A stretch of DNA of 32,275 bases, from positions 1 through 32,275 of the forward strand of contig JABAZV010000023.1 in NCBI GenBank assembly GCA_018608435.1, given 5' to 3'. The notes beneath the pieces are model-generated. The model searched no databases, was not told where the DNA came from, and was given only the letters and a program-made list of their open reading frames with translations. Source of the stretch: Patescibacteria group bacterium. Its GTDB lineage: Bacteria; Patescibacteriota; Minisyncoccia; Phycocordibacterales; UBA918. Position 1 is the stretch's first letter. Each line of letters begins with the position of its first letter. Shown in pieces: positions 16,873 to 25,996 of the stretch. Made by a program: the position numbers and the translations under genes.

Positions 16873-19086
16873 ATGACCACAGCTAAAAAACAATCCATAC
16901 TTACAACAACCTTCTTTATAGCAGTGTTGTTGTTGCTTCCTGAATTTGCTTACGCAGACCCTGTTGAAAATAAGGTTGCTGGATTGATGTGGAGTATGGT
17001 AGTAACTGTGTTTGGTACCTTCATGGCCATGGGTGGTAATTTGCTCGACTGGTCAATAGAATTGTTTGTTATTGGTTTTGGTGACAACTTTACCGACACA
17101 GGCGTAGGTGGGGCGGTTGAAAACCTCTGGGTTATTGTCCGAGACCTCTTCAACCTGACTTTTATATTTGGTTTAGTTTATCTTGGCTTCAAGATGATTC
17201 TAGGCAGCGACGATAATCGCACCAAAGTTTGGCTGGCTCACCTTATAATCGCAGCTTTGCTAGTCAATTTCAGTCTCTACATAACCAAGTTAATTGTTGA
17301 CATCAGTAATATCCTAGCTACACAAATTGTTCTAAATGGACTATCTGCACCCACAGGAGAAGTAGCTATTTCTACCATTTTTGCCGACAGTCTTGGTGTG
17401 CAAGGGGTATTCAGTAAAGAAGAACTTCCTCCACAATTGGCAGAAACTGGTGCCTTTGGCTTCGTTATTGGCTCAATGATTTTGTTTTCTGTGGCCGGGT
17501 TTGTTTTTGGAGCTGGTGGAATGCTTATCACTATTCGCTTCGCTGCTCTTTGTCTTTATATGGCACTTTCTCCCCTCATGTTCCTTGGATGGGTATTCCC
17601 ACAACTAGAAGGCACTGTCAGGAAGTACTGGAGTGGTTTTCTGAAGCGCGCTTTCTTTGCTCCAATCTACATGCTATTACTCTATTTTGCTGGCACGGTT
17701 CTCCAAGCTTATAGCGTTTCAGTAGATGCAAGTGGTAATAAAAGTTTTACCGCTCTTTTTGCCGGAACAGGTAAAGAAAAGATGGACAGCTTTGCGGACA
17801 CCTTACCGCCTTTTATTCTTTCTTGTATTTTCTTGTTTGCTGCGATCACTGTATCCAACAACCTTTCCGCTGACGGTTCAAACAAGGTCATGGCTTTAGG
17901 AAAAAACTTAGCTGGTCGTGCCCGAAGAATGACCGCAAACACCGCTATGTATGTACCGCGGAGGGCAGGTAGGGCTGCTGCAGCAGCCGGAGGGGCTGCA
18001 GCTGGTACCGTTGGAAGAAGACTCAGCTACAATCTCGGCAACAGCTTAGAACAGTCTTTGAATCGTCGTCAAGAATCTACAGGTATTGCCGGCAGAATAG
18101 CGAGGTCAACCTTTGTTGAAGACAGAGTACGTGGCGGGGCGCGCAATATGCAGAACGCAAAGTTTGGCAGACAATACACCATCGACGAACAGCAAGCTCG
18201 TGCGAACACCCTTGCTCAAGAACAAACTAATAGAGACAACCGGAGGAATGGACCAGAGGGAATGAACAGTAGTGATCCTGAAACAGCAGCTAGAGCAGCA
18301 GCTGACACAGCTCGAGCAGTTGCACAAATGCCTAATGAGGAATTGGTCCGACAATCAGTCAAGACTCTTACAACTGGTGGTATTGCCAAGAATTTGTCAG
18401 ATGCTCAAATCAAGACACTGGGTGAATCTGGACGATTCACTGCTGAAGATATTAAGAAAATTAAAACAGGTCGAGACACTGATGCTTTAAAAGATCTGAT
18501 CGACGCAACCAATAAGACCGGCGCGACCGAAGCTGAGCTTGCGAAAGCATCAGAAGAACTGAGCAAAGCTGTTAGATCATTCTCTGACGAAAGAATTAAG
18601 GGGCTTGATAAAGAATATCGTAATAAGCCAGAAATTGCTGCTGCTATGCGTCAGGCTTCTGCCGATAAGCTCCTAGAGTCAGATGATGTATCGCAAGCGG
18701 ACAAAGAAGCTTTGAGTACAGCACGAAAGGCAGGGTTTGTAAGCATAGCAGGTAGTAAAAGCCCTGCAAGAATTAGAGATATGCTTAAGAACACTCCAGC
18801 TCAAAAAATACCGGCTGGAGTGATGGCCAATGCTGAAGTGCTGAAATTAATGACAACCAACACGATGATGCAACACCTAAAAGAAGTTAATGACGTCAAT
18901 CACATTAAAGAGATTGAGACAGGCATGAACGACTACCTTGCAAATCATGCTACTCCCGAAGAAAGGGAAATGTGGAAAAAGGCACAACAAAAATCAGATA
19001 CTATGTCTACCTCTATGCAATTAAACTTTGATGGAAACGCAACCGGGTCTGTCATATTAGACCAAAACGGAAACCCTTTTACTTAA
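16873..19086 (+). CDS. VirB6/TrbL-like polytopic T4SS channel protein with long soluble C-terminal tail
   Basis: Signal peptide, several TM segments including LFNLTFIFGLVYLGFKMILG, FAALCLYMALSPLMFLGWVFPQLEGTVRKYWSGFLKRAFFAPIYMLLLYF; then ~390 aa Ala/charged tail. Confidence 0.82.
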   Translation: MTTAKKQSILTTTFFIAVLLLLPEFAYADPVENKVAGLMWSMVVTVFGTFMAMGGNLLDWSIELFVIGFGDNFTDTGVGGAVENLWVIVRDLFNLTFIFGLVYLGFKMILGSDDNRTKVWLAHLIIAALLVNFSLYITKLIVDISNILATQIVLNGLSAPTGEVAISTIFADSLGVQGVFSKEELPPQLAETGAFGFVIGSMILFSVAGFVFGAGGMLITIRFAALCLYMALSPLMFLGWVFPQLEGTVRKYWSGFLKRAFFAPIYMLLLYFAGTVLQAYSVSVDASGNKSFTALFAGTGKEKMDSFADTLPPFILSCIFLFAAITVSNNLSADGSNKVMALGKNLAGRARRMTANTAMYVPRRAGRAAAAAGGAAAGTVGRRLSYNLGNSLEQSLNRRQESTGIAGRIARSTFVEDRVRGGARNMQNAKFGRQYTIDEQQARANTLAQEQTNRDNRRNGPEGMNSSDPETAARAAADTARAVAQMPNEELVRQSVKTLTTGGIAKNLSDAQIKTLGESGRFTAEDIKKIKTGRDTDALKDLIDATNKTGATEAELAKASEELSKAVRSFSDERIKGLDKEYRNKPEIAAAMRQASADKLLESDDVSQADKEALSTARKAGFVSIAGSKSPARIRDMLKNTPAQKIPAGVMANAEVLKLMTTNTMMQHLKEVNDVNHIKEIETGMNDYLANHATPEEREMWKKAQQKSDTMSTSMQLNFDGNATGSVILDQNGNPFT

Positions 19087-19096
19087 ACTTATAAAT

Positions 19097-19687
19097 ATGT
19101 CTACCATCAATGCTTTAGAACTATTTCAAACAGCCTACCAAAGCGCTGCACCTGAAAAAAAGTTTGCCGTCGACAATAACCTAGTGTCACAATGTGTGGA
19201 AACATTAGTCGCAAACCACGCGCTCGATGATTCTCAGCATGTGCCACTGATACGAACCGGTGTTCTACTTACTCTTAACGCTATTGATATAGACACTGCC
19301 CAACGAGAGCTTATGCAACTTGGTGTACCGAACGCAGCCCAAGTAATTGGCGAACTCTGGGGCTGTGTTAACAACAGCATAAACGCCGCCGCCCAGCAAC
19401 CACAAGCAGTAGCACCGGTAATCGCTCCACCTCAACCACAAATAGCAGTAGCACCGGTTGAGTCAATCTACTCCAGCACACAATCTGCTATTTTGCATGA
19501 AGCAGAGAGGATGATCCCGGCGCAACCCGCACCAGTTCAACGACCAGTCAATCCAGCTGCAGTACACCAACCCACTGCAGTCGCTCCAGCCGCACCGAAC
19601 CCGGCAGTAATGCCAATACCAACACAAACCCCGCCTCCAACTTTAGCTGAAAAAGATCACATCGCTAGGTGGGGTAAAGCAGAGTAG
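19097..19687 (+). CDS. Hypothetical protein with Pro/Ala-rich C-terminal half
   Basis: Complete ORF 10 nt after the VirB6-like gene; helical N-terminus then APVIAPPQPQIAVAPV low complexity. Confidence 0.75.
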   Translation: MSTINALELFQTAYQSAAPEKKFAVDNNLVSQCVETLVANHALDDSQHVPLIRTGVLLTLNAIDIDTAQRELMQLGVPNAAQVIGELWGCVNNSINAAAQQPQAVAPVIAPPQPQIAVAPVESIYSSTQSAILHEAERMIPAQPAPVQRPVNPAAVHQPTAVAPAAPNPAVMPIPTQTPPPTLAEKDHIARWGKAE

Positions 19688-19717
19688 GGTAGAAAAAATA
19701 TGTATATAAAAATGAGG

Positions 19718-19741
19718 GCGCACTTTTGTGATGCTTTTTTT
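19718..19741 (+). terminator. Weak terminator-like hairpin
   Basis: GCGCAC-TTTT-GTGATGC followed by T7. Confidence 0.4.
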
Positions 19742-19832
19742 AAAATTTACTTTAAGAACCCTTTGTTGTTTTGAAGTGAATATATCTGGGGATAGTTAGG
19801 CCCTTACAATGAATATAAAAACTCCAAACGTG

Positions 19833-19838
19833 TATAAT
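19833..19838 (+). promoter_or_regulatory. -10 candidate TATAAT, 8 nt before ATG
   Basis: TATAAT; start codon at 19847. Confidence 0.45.
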
Positions 19839-19846
19839 GATGATGT

Positions 19847-20272
19847 ATGAGATTTGAAGTTCCACAATTTATTGATATTGAAGACAAAATCTTCGGCCCT
19901 CTTTCGTGGCGGCAATTCCTGTATGTAGGCGGGGGAGTTGGTATGGCGGCCGTGATGTTTTTTACACTACCTTTTATAGTTGCGGTAATTTTTGGCCTAC
20001 CTCTTGCTCTTCTGGCTGGTGCCTTGGCTTTCTTTCCGGTAAACAACAGACCTTTTTCCTTTTTCCTCGAATCGATTTTAAACTATTTTACCCGCCAAAG
20101 AATGTATCTTTGGAGGCAAAAGAATGAGGTAGTCTACACAAACGACACTACTGTAATCAAGAAAAACTCTTACATTGATGGAGCCGTCGCACCGACAGTA
20201 AAAAAGCAACACAAGGATCTCACAGCGCTCGCTCGCGACCTAGAATTACAAGCCCTTCAAAAGAACGAATAA
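19847..20272 (+). CDS. PrgI/VirB3-like T4SS inner-membrane protein
   Basis: FEVPQFIDIEDKIFGPLSWRQFLYVGGGVG then TM hairpin, typical of the PrgI family. Confidence 0.9.
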   Translation: MRFEVPQFIDIEDKIFGPLSWRQFLYVGGGVGMAAVMFFTLPFIVAVIFGLPLALLAGALAFFPVNNRPFSFFLESILNYFTRQRMYLWRQKNEVVYTNDTTVIKKNSYIDGAVAPTVKKQHKDLTALARDLELQALQKNE

Positions 20273-20273
20273 T

Positions 20274-20915
20274 ATGCCTTCTACTAAAGCAGCGACACAA
20301 GACTTCGTTCCCATCAAAGACGTTAAAGATAACGTGGTTATTCATAAGAATGGCCAAATGAGTATGGTTGTTTTAGCTTCTTCGGTAAACTTCGCGCTTA
20401 AATCACTAGATGAACAGAAAGCGATATTGATCCAGTTTCAGCAGTTCCTAAACACGTTAGACTTCACTCTGCAGATCTACGTTCAATCTCGTCGCTTAAA
20501 CATTGAGCCTTACCTAAAATTTCTTGGTGAACTAGAAGGGAATCAAAATAACGATCTTATGCGTATTCAGTTACGTGAATACATAGAATTTATTCGCACC
20601 TTCACCGATGATGTTGATGTGATGAGTAAAAACTTTTTCGTTGTTGTTCCATATTCACCGTCAAAAGTTAACTTTACTAAAGGCATCACTAACATGCTTT
20701 CACCAAAGCAAAAACCTACAGCCGGTCAAGACGCCAGTAAAATCAACTTTGAAGAACATCGACTTCAGCTCGAGCAAAGACTTGGGGTAGTGTCAGAAGG
20801 ACTAGCCAGAGTTGGCGTGCGCACAATAACACTGCAAAAAGACGATTTGGTTGAACTTTTTTATCACCTTTACAATCCAGGAGACTCGACAGGCTCAGCA
20901 CCAATCGTCGAATAA
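20274..20915 (+). CDS. VirB4/TraC-like N-terminal domain encoded as a separate gene
   Basis: VPIKDVKDNVVIHKNGQMSMVVLASSVNFALKSLDEQKAILIQFQQFLNTLDFTLQIYVQSRRL; directly downstream of PrgI and upstream of the ATPase. Confidence 0.8.
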   Translation: MPSTKAATQDFVPIKDVKDNVVIHKNGQMSMVVLASSVNFALKSLDEQKAILIQFQQFLNTLDFTLQIYVQSRRLNIEPYLKFLGELEGNQNNDLMRIQLREYIEFIRTFTDDVDVMSKNFFVVVPYSPSKVNFTKGITNMLSPKQKPTAGQDASKINFEEHRLQLEQRLGVVSEGLARVGVRTITLQKDDLVELFYHLYNPGDSTGSAPIVE

Positions 20916-20925
20916 CAAATTTAAT

Positions 20926-22731
20926 ATGGGACTTACAGACTTCTTAAAACCACCGCAAAACAATAATAATGGTGCAGAAAAAATGAGTGATAAGCTACTT
21001 ACTTTGAGTGACGTTATTGCACCCTCTGCAATCAGTATCACACCGCGTAGCATAAATTTGAGTGGCGTTGATGTACGTGTCCTATACGCAGTGTCTTATC
21101 CTCGCTACCTAAATGACGGTTGGATAGAGCCCATTTTAAACATAGCGAAAGAAATGGATGTTTCTATTTTTATCCACCCAATCGACACAGCTGATACTCT
21201 AAAGAAATTTCAAAAAAAGGTCGCTGAGGTGCAGAGTCAGATAAACATGAAAGCTGAGAAGGGAGAGGTTAGAGACCCGCAACTGGAAGCTGCTTACAAC
21301 AACCTAGAAGACTTGCGCGACAAACTACAACAAGCAGAGGAGAAGCTTTTTGACGTTGGTTTTTACCTAGCTATTTATGGTGAATCTGAAGATGATTTAA
21401 ATAAATCTGAAAATGAAATAAGGGGTATTCTAGACTCTAGACTAATATCACTTAAGCCGGCACTGTTTCAACAAGAACAAGGAATAAAAAGTATTATGCC
21501 GCTCGCAGGCGACGAGTTACTTGTGCACAGCAAGTTTAATTCTGAACCTCTGGCTAGCTTTTTTCCTTTCACATCTTTTGACCTAACCTCTGACACAGGA
21601 ATTCTTTACGGCATCAACCGACACAACTCCAGCCTGGTTTTGTTCGATCGCTACAGCCTTACTAACTACAACTCTGTAACCTTTGCCACTTCTGGAGCAG
21701 GGAAGTCTTACGCTTTGAAGCTTGAAATTTTACGCTCACTCATGTTTGGAACCGAGGTGATTGTACTTGACCCTGAAAAAGAGTATGAGTACTTAGCCGA
21801 CGCAACCGGAGGACGCTTCTTTGATATTTCCCTATCTTCAAGCCACCACATCAACCCTTTTGACCTACCACCTCCGCGTGACGACGAAGATCCACGCGAC
21901 GTTTTGCGAACACACGTTATTGAATTAGTAGGACTATTTCGTCTTATGCTCGGCGGACTTACAGCTGAGGAAGAAACTCTTATAGACTTAGCAATCCAAG
22001 AAACCTATGCCCTTAAAGACATTACTGGCGACACCAACTTTGGCGAACAGGAACCACCACTTTTGTCTGACTTTGAAATGGTGCTGGCAGGAATGGACGG
22101 TAGTGCCTCTTTAATCACACGTTTACAAAAATACACATCTGGAACCTGGTCTGGATTCATGAACAAACCAACCAACGTAGACATTTCCCAAAAATTCGTT
22201 GTATTTTCTCTGCGTGACATGGAAGATGAGCTGAAGACTATCGCCATGTACATTATTACAAACTATATCTGGAACTCAGTTAGACGTCGACTAGCAAAAC
22301 GCCTGATGGTTATTGACGAGGCTTGGTGGATGATGAAAAGTGAAGACACAGCTTCTTTCTTATTTTCACTAGCAAAGCGTGGTCGTAAGTACTATCTAGG
22401 AATTGCCACTATTACACAGGACGTGGACGACTTCCTCCGTTCTCCTTATGGCGTACCAATGATCACCAACTCGTCAATTCAGTTTCTAATGAAACAGTCA
22501 CCAACTGCCATCGACAACATCCAAAAAACTTTCAACCTCACAGATGAAGAAAAGTTTTTGCTGCTGGAGTCTAATGTGGGGGAGGGAGTATTCTTTGTCG
22601 GACTGAAACATGTCGCCATCAAAATAATTGCATCTTACACCGAAGATCAAATCATCACCTCAGACCCGTCTCAGCTAATACAGATTCAAAACTCTAGAGA
22701 TGAACTGAACGCATCCAAGGGTAAGCGATAA
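20926..22731 (+). CDS. VirB4-family T4SS ATPase
   Basis: Walker A FATSGAGKSYALKLEILRS, VIVLDPEKEYEYLADATGGRFFDIS, Walker B RLMVIDEAWWMM, ATITQDVDDFLRSPYGVPMITNSSIQFLMKQ. Start taken at MGLTDFL rather than TTG at 20851. Confidence 0.93.
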   Translation: MGLTDFLKPPQNNNNGAEKMSDKLLTLSDVIAPSAISITPRSINLSGVDVRVLYAVSYPRYLNDGWIEPILNIAKEMDVSIFIHPIDTADTLKKFQKKVAEVQSQINMKAEKGEVRDPQLEAAYNNLEDLRDKLQQAEEKLFDVGFYLAIYGESEDDLNKSENEIRGILDSRLISLKPALFQQEQGIKSIMPLAGDELLVHSKFNSEPLASFFPFTSFDLTSDTGILYGINRHNSSLVLFDRYSLTNYNSVTFATSGAGKSYALKLEILRSLMFGTEVIVLDPEKEYEYLADATGGRFFDISLSSSHHINPFDLPPPRDDEDPRDVLRTHVIELVGLFRLMLGGLTAEEETLIDLAIQETYALKDITGDTNFGEQEPPLLSDFEMVLAGMDGSASLITRLQKYTSGTWSGFMNKPTNVDISQKFVVFSLRDMEDELKTIAMYIITNYIWNSVRRRLAKRLMVIDEAWWMMKSEDTASFLFSLAKRGRKYYLGIATITQDVDDFLRSPYGVPMITNSSIQFLMKQSPTAIDNIQKTFNLTDEEKFLLLESNVGEGVFFVGLKHVAIKIIASYTEDQIITSDPSQLIQIQNSRDELNASKGKR

Positions 22732-22739
22732 TTGTTATT

Positions 22740-22766
22740 TTATCTCCGTTTTATAAGCGGAGATAA
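22740..22766 (+). terminator. Hairpin after VirB4
   Basis: TTATCTCCG-N9-CGGAGATAA; weak U-tract. Confidence 0.5.
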
Positions 22767-22815
22767 TTAGTAAATTACTCAGACTGGTCACACGAACACA
22801 TTATTGCATGTGTAG

Positions 22816-22821
22816 TATACT
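22816..22821 (+). promoter_or_regulatory. -10 candidate TATACT, 9 nt before ATG
   Basis: TATACT; ATG at 22831. Confidence 0.4.
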
Positions 22822-22830
22822 AATTTGAAT

Positions 22831-23688
22831 ATGGACCCAAATTCTGGCAAAGGCGAAAATAAGCAGGATTCAACTGTCAATCCGCGCACTTTCCCGCGCA
22901 TGATTTCTGCTGATCGCTCTAGTTACAGCGAACCAATATCAAGCATTCGTAATGTGAATACAGACAGAATAAAAACAACTGGTTCTGGTTTTTACAAAAC
23001 TTCCACCAAGCAGAACTACGGCAAGAAAAAAGAAAAGTTTGTTAACCCTCACCCAACTACAGACCAGAAATTTAGTGGTGGATATAAAGACCAGGGAATA
23101 CAATCATACTCACCGCTTGACGACGAACCTGCAAAAAACAATTACGACTCAACCTACAATGTACAAACATCAAGTCCTGCACAATCAGCAGCAAACCAAC
23201 CAACATTTAGACAAATAGCAAAGAGGAGGGCTGCTGCTAAAAAAATAAAGATAAAGACCACTTCATCAAAAGCAAGAATTAAGAAAGATCGATTGAAATG
23301 TCGAGCATATACCTGGGCTTTTATCCGCTCTTGGGTTCTTTTTATGTATCCATTTCAAATAACTCTTGGCTTTTATGCTCTAATCGCGTTTGGTGTAGGC
23401 GGTACCGTAGCAAAAATAGTTTCTTTTGTTGGTATCGATATAACCACTAGCGCTCTTAGTGTTGGTTTTGCTTTTAATTTTTTACTTTTCTTTTTGTACG
23501 GCATATGTCAAAACTTGGTCGTATACTTTATGTACAGAATTGCAGGCTATGCGCCTCTTTCTGGCCGGAAAGATGGAGTAAAGATGGTGACCTTAGCATT
23601 GTGCCTAACCGGCACAATGACACCACTTCTAAACCTTTTTCCTTGGACTTTATTGTGGACAATGGTGATAGTTAGGTATCCCAAATAA
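22831..23688 (+). CDS. Hypothetical membrane protein: polar N-terminal region then several TM helices
   Basis: Gly/Ser/Lys/Asn-rich first ~150 aa, basic stretch RRAAAKKIKIKTTSSKARIKKDRLK, then hydrophobic segments. ATG at 22831 (track start at 22825 is TTG). Confidence 0.78.
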   Translation: MDPNSGKGENKQDSTVNPRTFPRMISADRSSYSEPISSIRNVNTDRIKTTGSGFYKTSTKQNYGKKKEKFVNPHPTTDQKFSGGYKDQGIQSYSPLDDEPAKNNYDSTYNVQTSSPAQSAANQPTFRQIAKRRAAAKKIKIKTTSSKARIKKDRLKCRAYTWAFIRSWVLFMYPFQITLGFYALIAFGVGGTVAKIVSFVGIDITTSALSVGFAFNFLLFFLYGICQNLVVYFMYRIAGYAPLSGRKDGVKMVTLALCLTGTMTPLLNLFPWTLLWTMVIVRYPK

Positions 23689-23737
23689 TCCTGTCCACCA
23701 TCAAATTGAGTCGACAGCCCTAACAAAGCTAATCGTC

Positions 23738-23746
23738 TGGTATGAT
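23738..23746 (+). promoter_or_regulatory. Extended -10 candidate TGGTATGAT, 10 nt before ATG
   Basis: TGnTATGAT; ATG at 23757. Confidence 0.45.
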
Positions 23747-23756
23747 ACTTGTATAT

Positions 23757-24701
23757 ATGCATAAACTAATACAAATCGGCACCTTTATATTTTGCTTGTT
23801 TATTCTTGCCAATCCAGCCCAAGCCCAGCTTAAAAATAACGCCAGCATTGAACTGTCACCCGAATACCCGCAACCTGGTGAAGAAGTCACCGCTAGTCTT
23901 AATGATTTTCGTTCAAGCACCAACAACTCAAACTTAACCTGGACACTAAATGGAGAAACGGTTCCGTCTGCAGTCAACAGTCGTAGTGTGTTATTTACAG
24001 CAGGCGCTGATGGAGTAACAGACGTCTTATCAATCATAATAGATTCACCGCTTGGCAGAAGTGAAACCATAAACCGCAACGTAAATCCAGTATACGTAGA
24101 CGTTATCATCGAACCGCAGACCCATGTACCTAATTTTTATCAAGGCCGATCTTTGCCCAGTATTGGAAGCATTGTGAACGCAACAGCTGTTGTGAGTGGA
24201 CATAACCCGAGTGATCTTGTCTACAAATGGCAAGTTGGTAGCGAAGTATTGGCTGGCGGGGCAGTACGTGGTATAAACCAAGTCTCATTCACTACTCCGA
24301 TGGGATTTAATTATGTTTTAAATTTACAAGTATCTTCTGCAACGGGCGGTATCATATCGAAAAGATCAGTATTTCTACCATCAGTATACCCGCGTCTATT
24401 TTTCTACGAAAAACACACCCTGTCCGGCATTAGACCTATAGCTATAGACAGGGAATTTACTCTTATTGAAAACAGTACTTCCATAATAGCCTCTCCTTAT
24501 TATCTTGATTCAAGGACTTTTAATGATCCTGATATTTCAGAATGGGAAATAGACAACAATTTGGTAAACAGCGGAAACAACCCTTATGAAGCAACCATTC
24601 GAAGAAACAGTGAGCGAGGAAGGTCTTCCTTAAAATTCCACGTTCGTGACACAACCCAAGTGCTGCAGGGGGTAAGTGAATCTATATCTATAAACTTCTA
24701 A
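23757..24701 (+). CDS. Secreted protein with Ig/PKD-like beta-sandwich repeats
   Basis: Signal peptide MHKLIQIGTFIFCLFILANPAQAQ; SIELSPEYPQPGEEVTASLNDF...LTWTLNGETV and LVYKWQVGSEVL resemble PKD/Ig-like folds. Confidence 0.75.
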   Translation: MHKLIQIGTFIFCLFILANPAQAQLKNNASIELSPEYPQPGEEVTASLNDFRSSTNNSNLTWTLNGETVPSAVNSRSVLFTAGADGVTDVLSIIIDSPLGRSETINRNVNPVYVDVIIEPQTHVPNFYQGRSLPSIGSIVNATAVVSGHNPSDLVYKWQVGSEVLAGGAVRGINQVSFTTPMGFNYVLNLQVSSATGGIISKRSVFLPSVYPRLFFYEKHTLSGIRPIAIDREFTLIENSTSIIASPYYLDSRTFNDPDISEWEIDNNLVNSGNNPYEATIRRNSERGRSSLKFHVRDTTQVLQGVSESISINF

Positions 24702-24705
24702 TTTT

Positions 24706-25989
24706 ATGAAACGTCCACTTTTCATCATTCTGAGTGTTGTCACCGTTATTCTTCTTTTGGCTGTTTGGATCTATATTCTTTTCTTCAACACCAACTCACC
24801 AAGTAGCAATGATGGTAATAATGATTTTGCCGGAGTAAACCTTGGAGACACTACCGACATGAACACCAATCAGTTTTCCGAGCAAAACAGCAATAATGAA
24901 GACAACTCAGACAACATAAGAGTAGACATGACAGATGACTCTTCTCGACTGCAGCAGCTTACAACCAAACCAACTATCGGTTTTTCTGAAGTGCAAAGAA
25001 CACCAAGCTCCACACCAAGTTTCTATTATATCGAAGCAGGAACTGGAAATATTTTCTCAATTAATACTGTTACAGGTAATGAAGAAAGGGTTTCTGCCAC
25101 AACTATTTCACTTAGTCATAAAGGGGGAATAACACCTAATGGAGAATTTGTAATGATCGAATCTGGACAAGGAAATAGGAGCGAGTTTACTGTCGCTTCA
25201 ATAGACCATACTAACAACAGACTTAATGCTGCTACGCTAGACGAATCTATCATTGATTTTAAAGCAACTACTGACAACACATTCCTCTACGCAGCTATTG
25301 AGGACAGGGGAGTAGCTGTTAATCACTACTATCCAATAAGTGACACTAGTGAGACACTGTTCACCATTCCATTCCAAGAGGTCACAATCGAGTGGGGGAG
25401 TAACTCTCTAGACACCCACTATTTCTATCCAAAAGCCAACAGTCAACTAGAAGGTTTTCTTTATGCTGGTAAAGACAATAGCGTGACAAGATTACCTTTG
25501 TCCGGATACGGTTTTGCTGCCGCTGGTAGTGAAGATATAATTATCTATGCAAAACAAGAAAAAGGTGATTACATTGGCTATGTTTACAACACCAACGACC
25601 AATCATCAACAGAGTTAGGTTTTTCCTTTTTACCTAAAAAGTGCATCGCTGTTTTGGGTAACGTTGTATGCGCGCTTAGTATTTCTGACTATAATCAAGA
25701 ATTTCCAGATAAATGGTATATGGGTTCCTATATAGCTAAAGATAGTCTTTGGCACATTGAAGCAGGTACTAACCGAGGAACTTCTCTAGCTGATCCTGAA
25801 GACGAGACTGGTCGTACGTTAGACATTATAAATATGCAACACAGTATTTCTACCAACAGTTTGTATTTTATAAACAAAACAGACCAAACGGCCTGGATGT
25901 TACGTGAAGCTATTCCTGAAAGAGAAAATATTGTGATCACAGATGAACCTGACACCGATCAAACAGAGATTAATGTCGACGAAAACTAA
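24706..25989 (+). CDS. N-terminally anchored extracytoplasmic protein, possible beta-propeller
   Basis: TM FIILSVVTVILLLAVWIYILFF, Asn/Asp/Ser-rich linker, then repeated strand patterns (SFYYIEAGTGNIFSINTVTGNEERVS). Confidence 0.72.
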   Translation: MKRPLFIILSVVTVILLLAVWIYILFFNTNSPSSNDGNNDFAGVNLGDTTDMNTNQFSEQNSNNEDNSDNIRVDMTDDSSRLQQLTTKPTIGFSEVQRTPSSTPSFYYIEAGTGNIFSINTVTGNEERVSATTISLSHKGGITPNGEFVMIESGQGNRSEFTVASIDHTNNRLNAATLDESIIDFKATTDNTFLYAAIEDRGVAVNHYYPISDTSETLFTIPFQEVTIEWGSNSLDTHYFYPKANSQLEGFLYAGKDNSVTRLPLSGYGFAAAGSEDIIIYAKQEKGDYIGYVYNTNDQSSTELGFSFLPKKCIAVLGNVVCALSISDYNQEFPDKWYMGSYIAKDSLWHIEAGTNRGTSLADPEDETGRTLDIINMQHSISTNSLYFINKTDQTAWMLREAIPERENIVITDEPDTDQTEINVDEN

Positions 25990-25996
25990 TCTTTAT

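Noticed and set aside
20851-20925. Upstream extension of the VirB4 ATPase ORF from TTG
   Set aside because: Overlaps the preceding gene in another frame and adds a non-homologous-looking peptide; ATG 20926 is cleaner.
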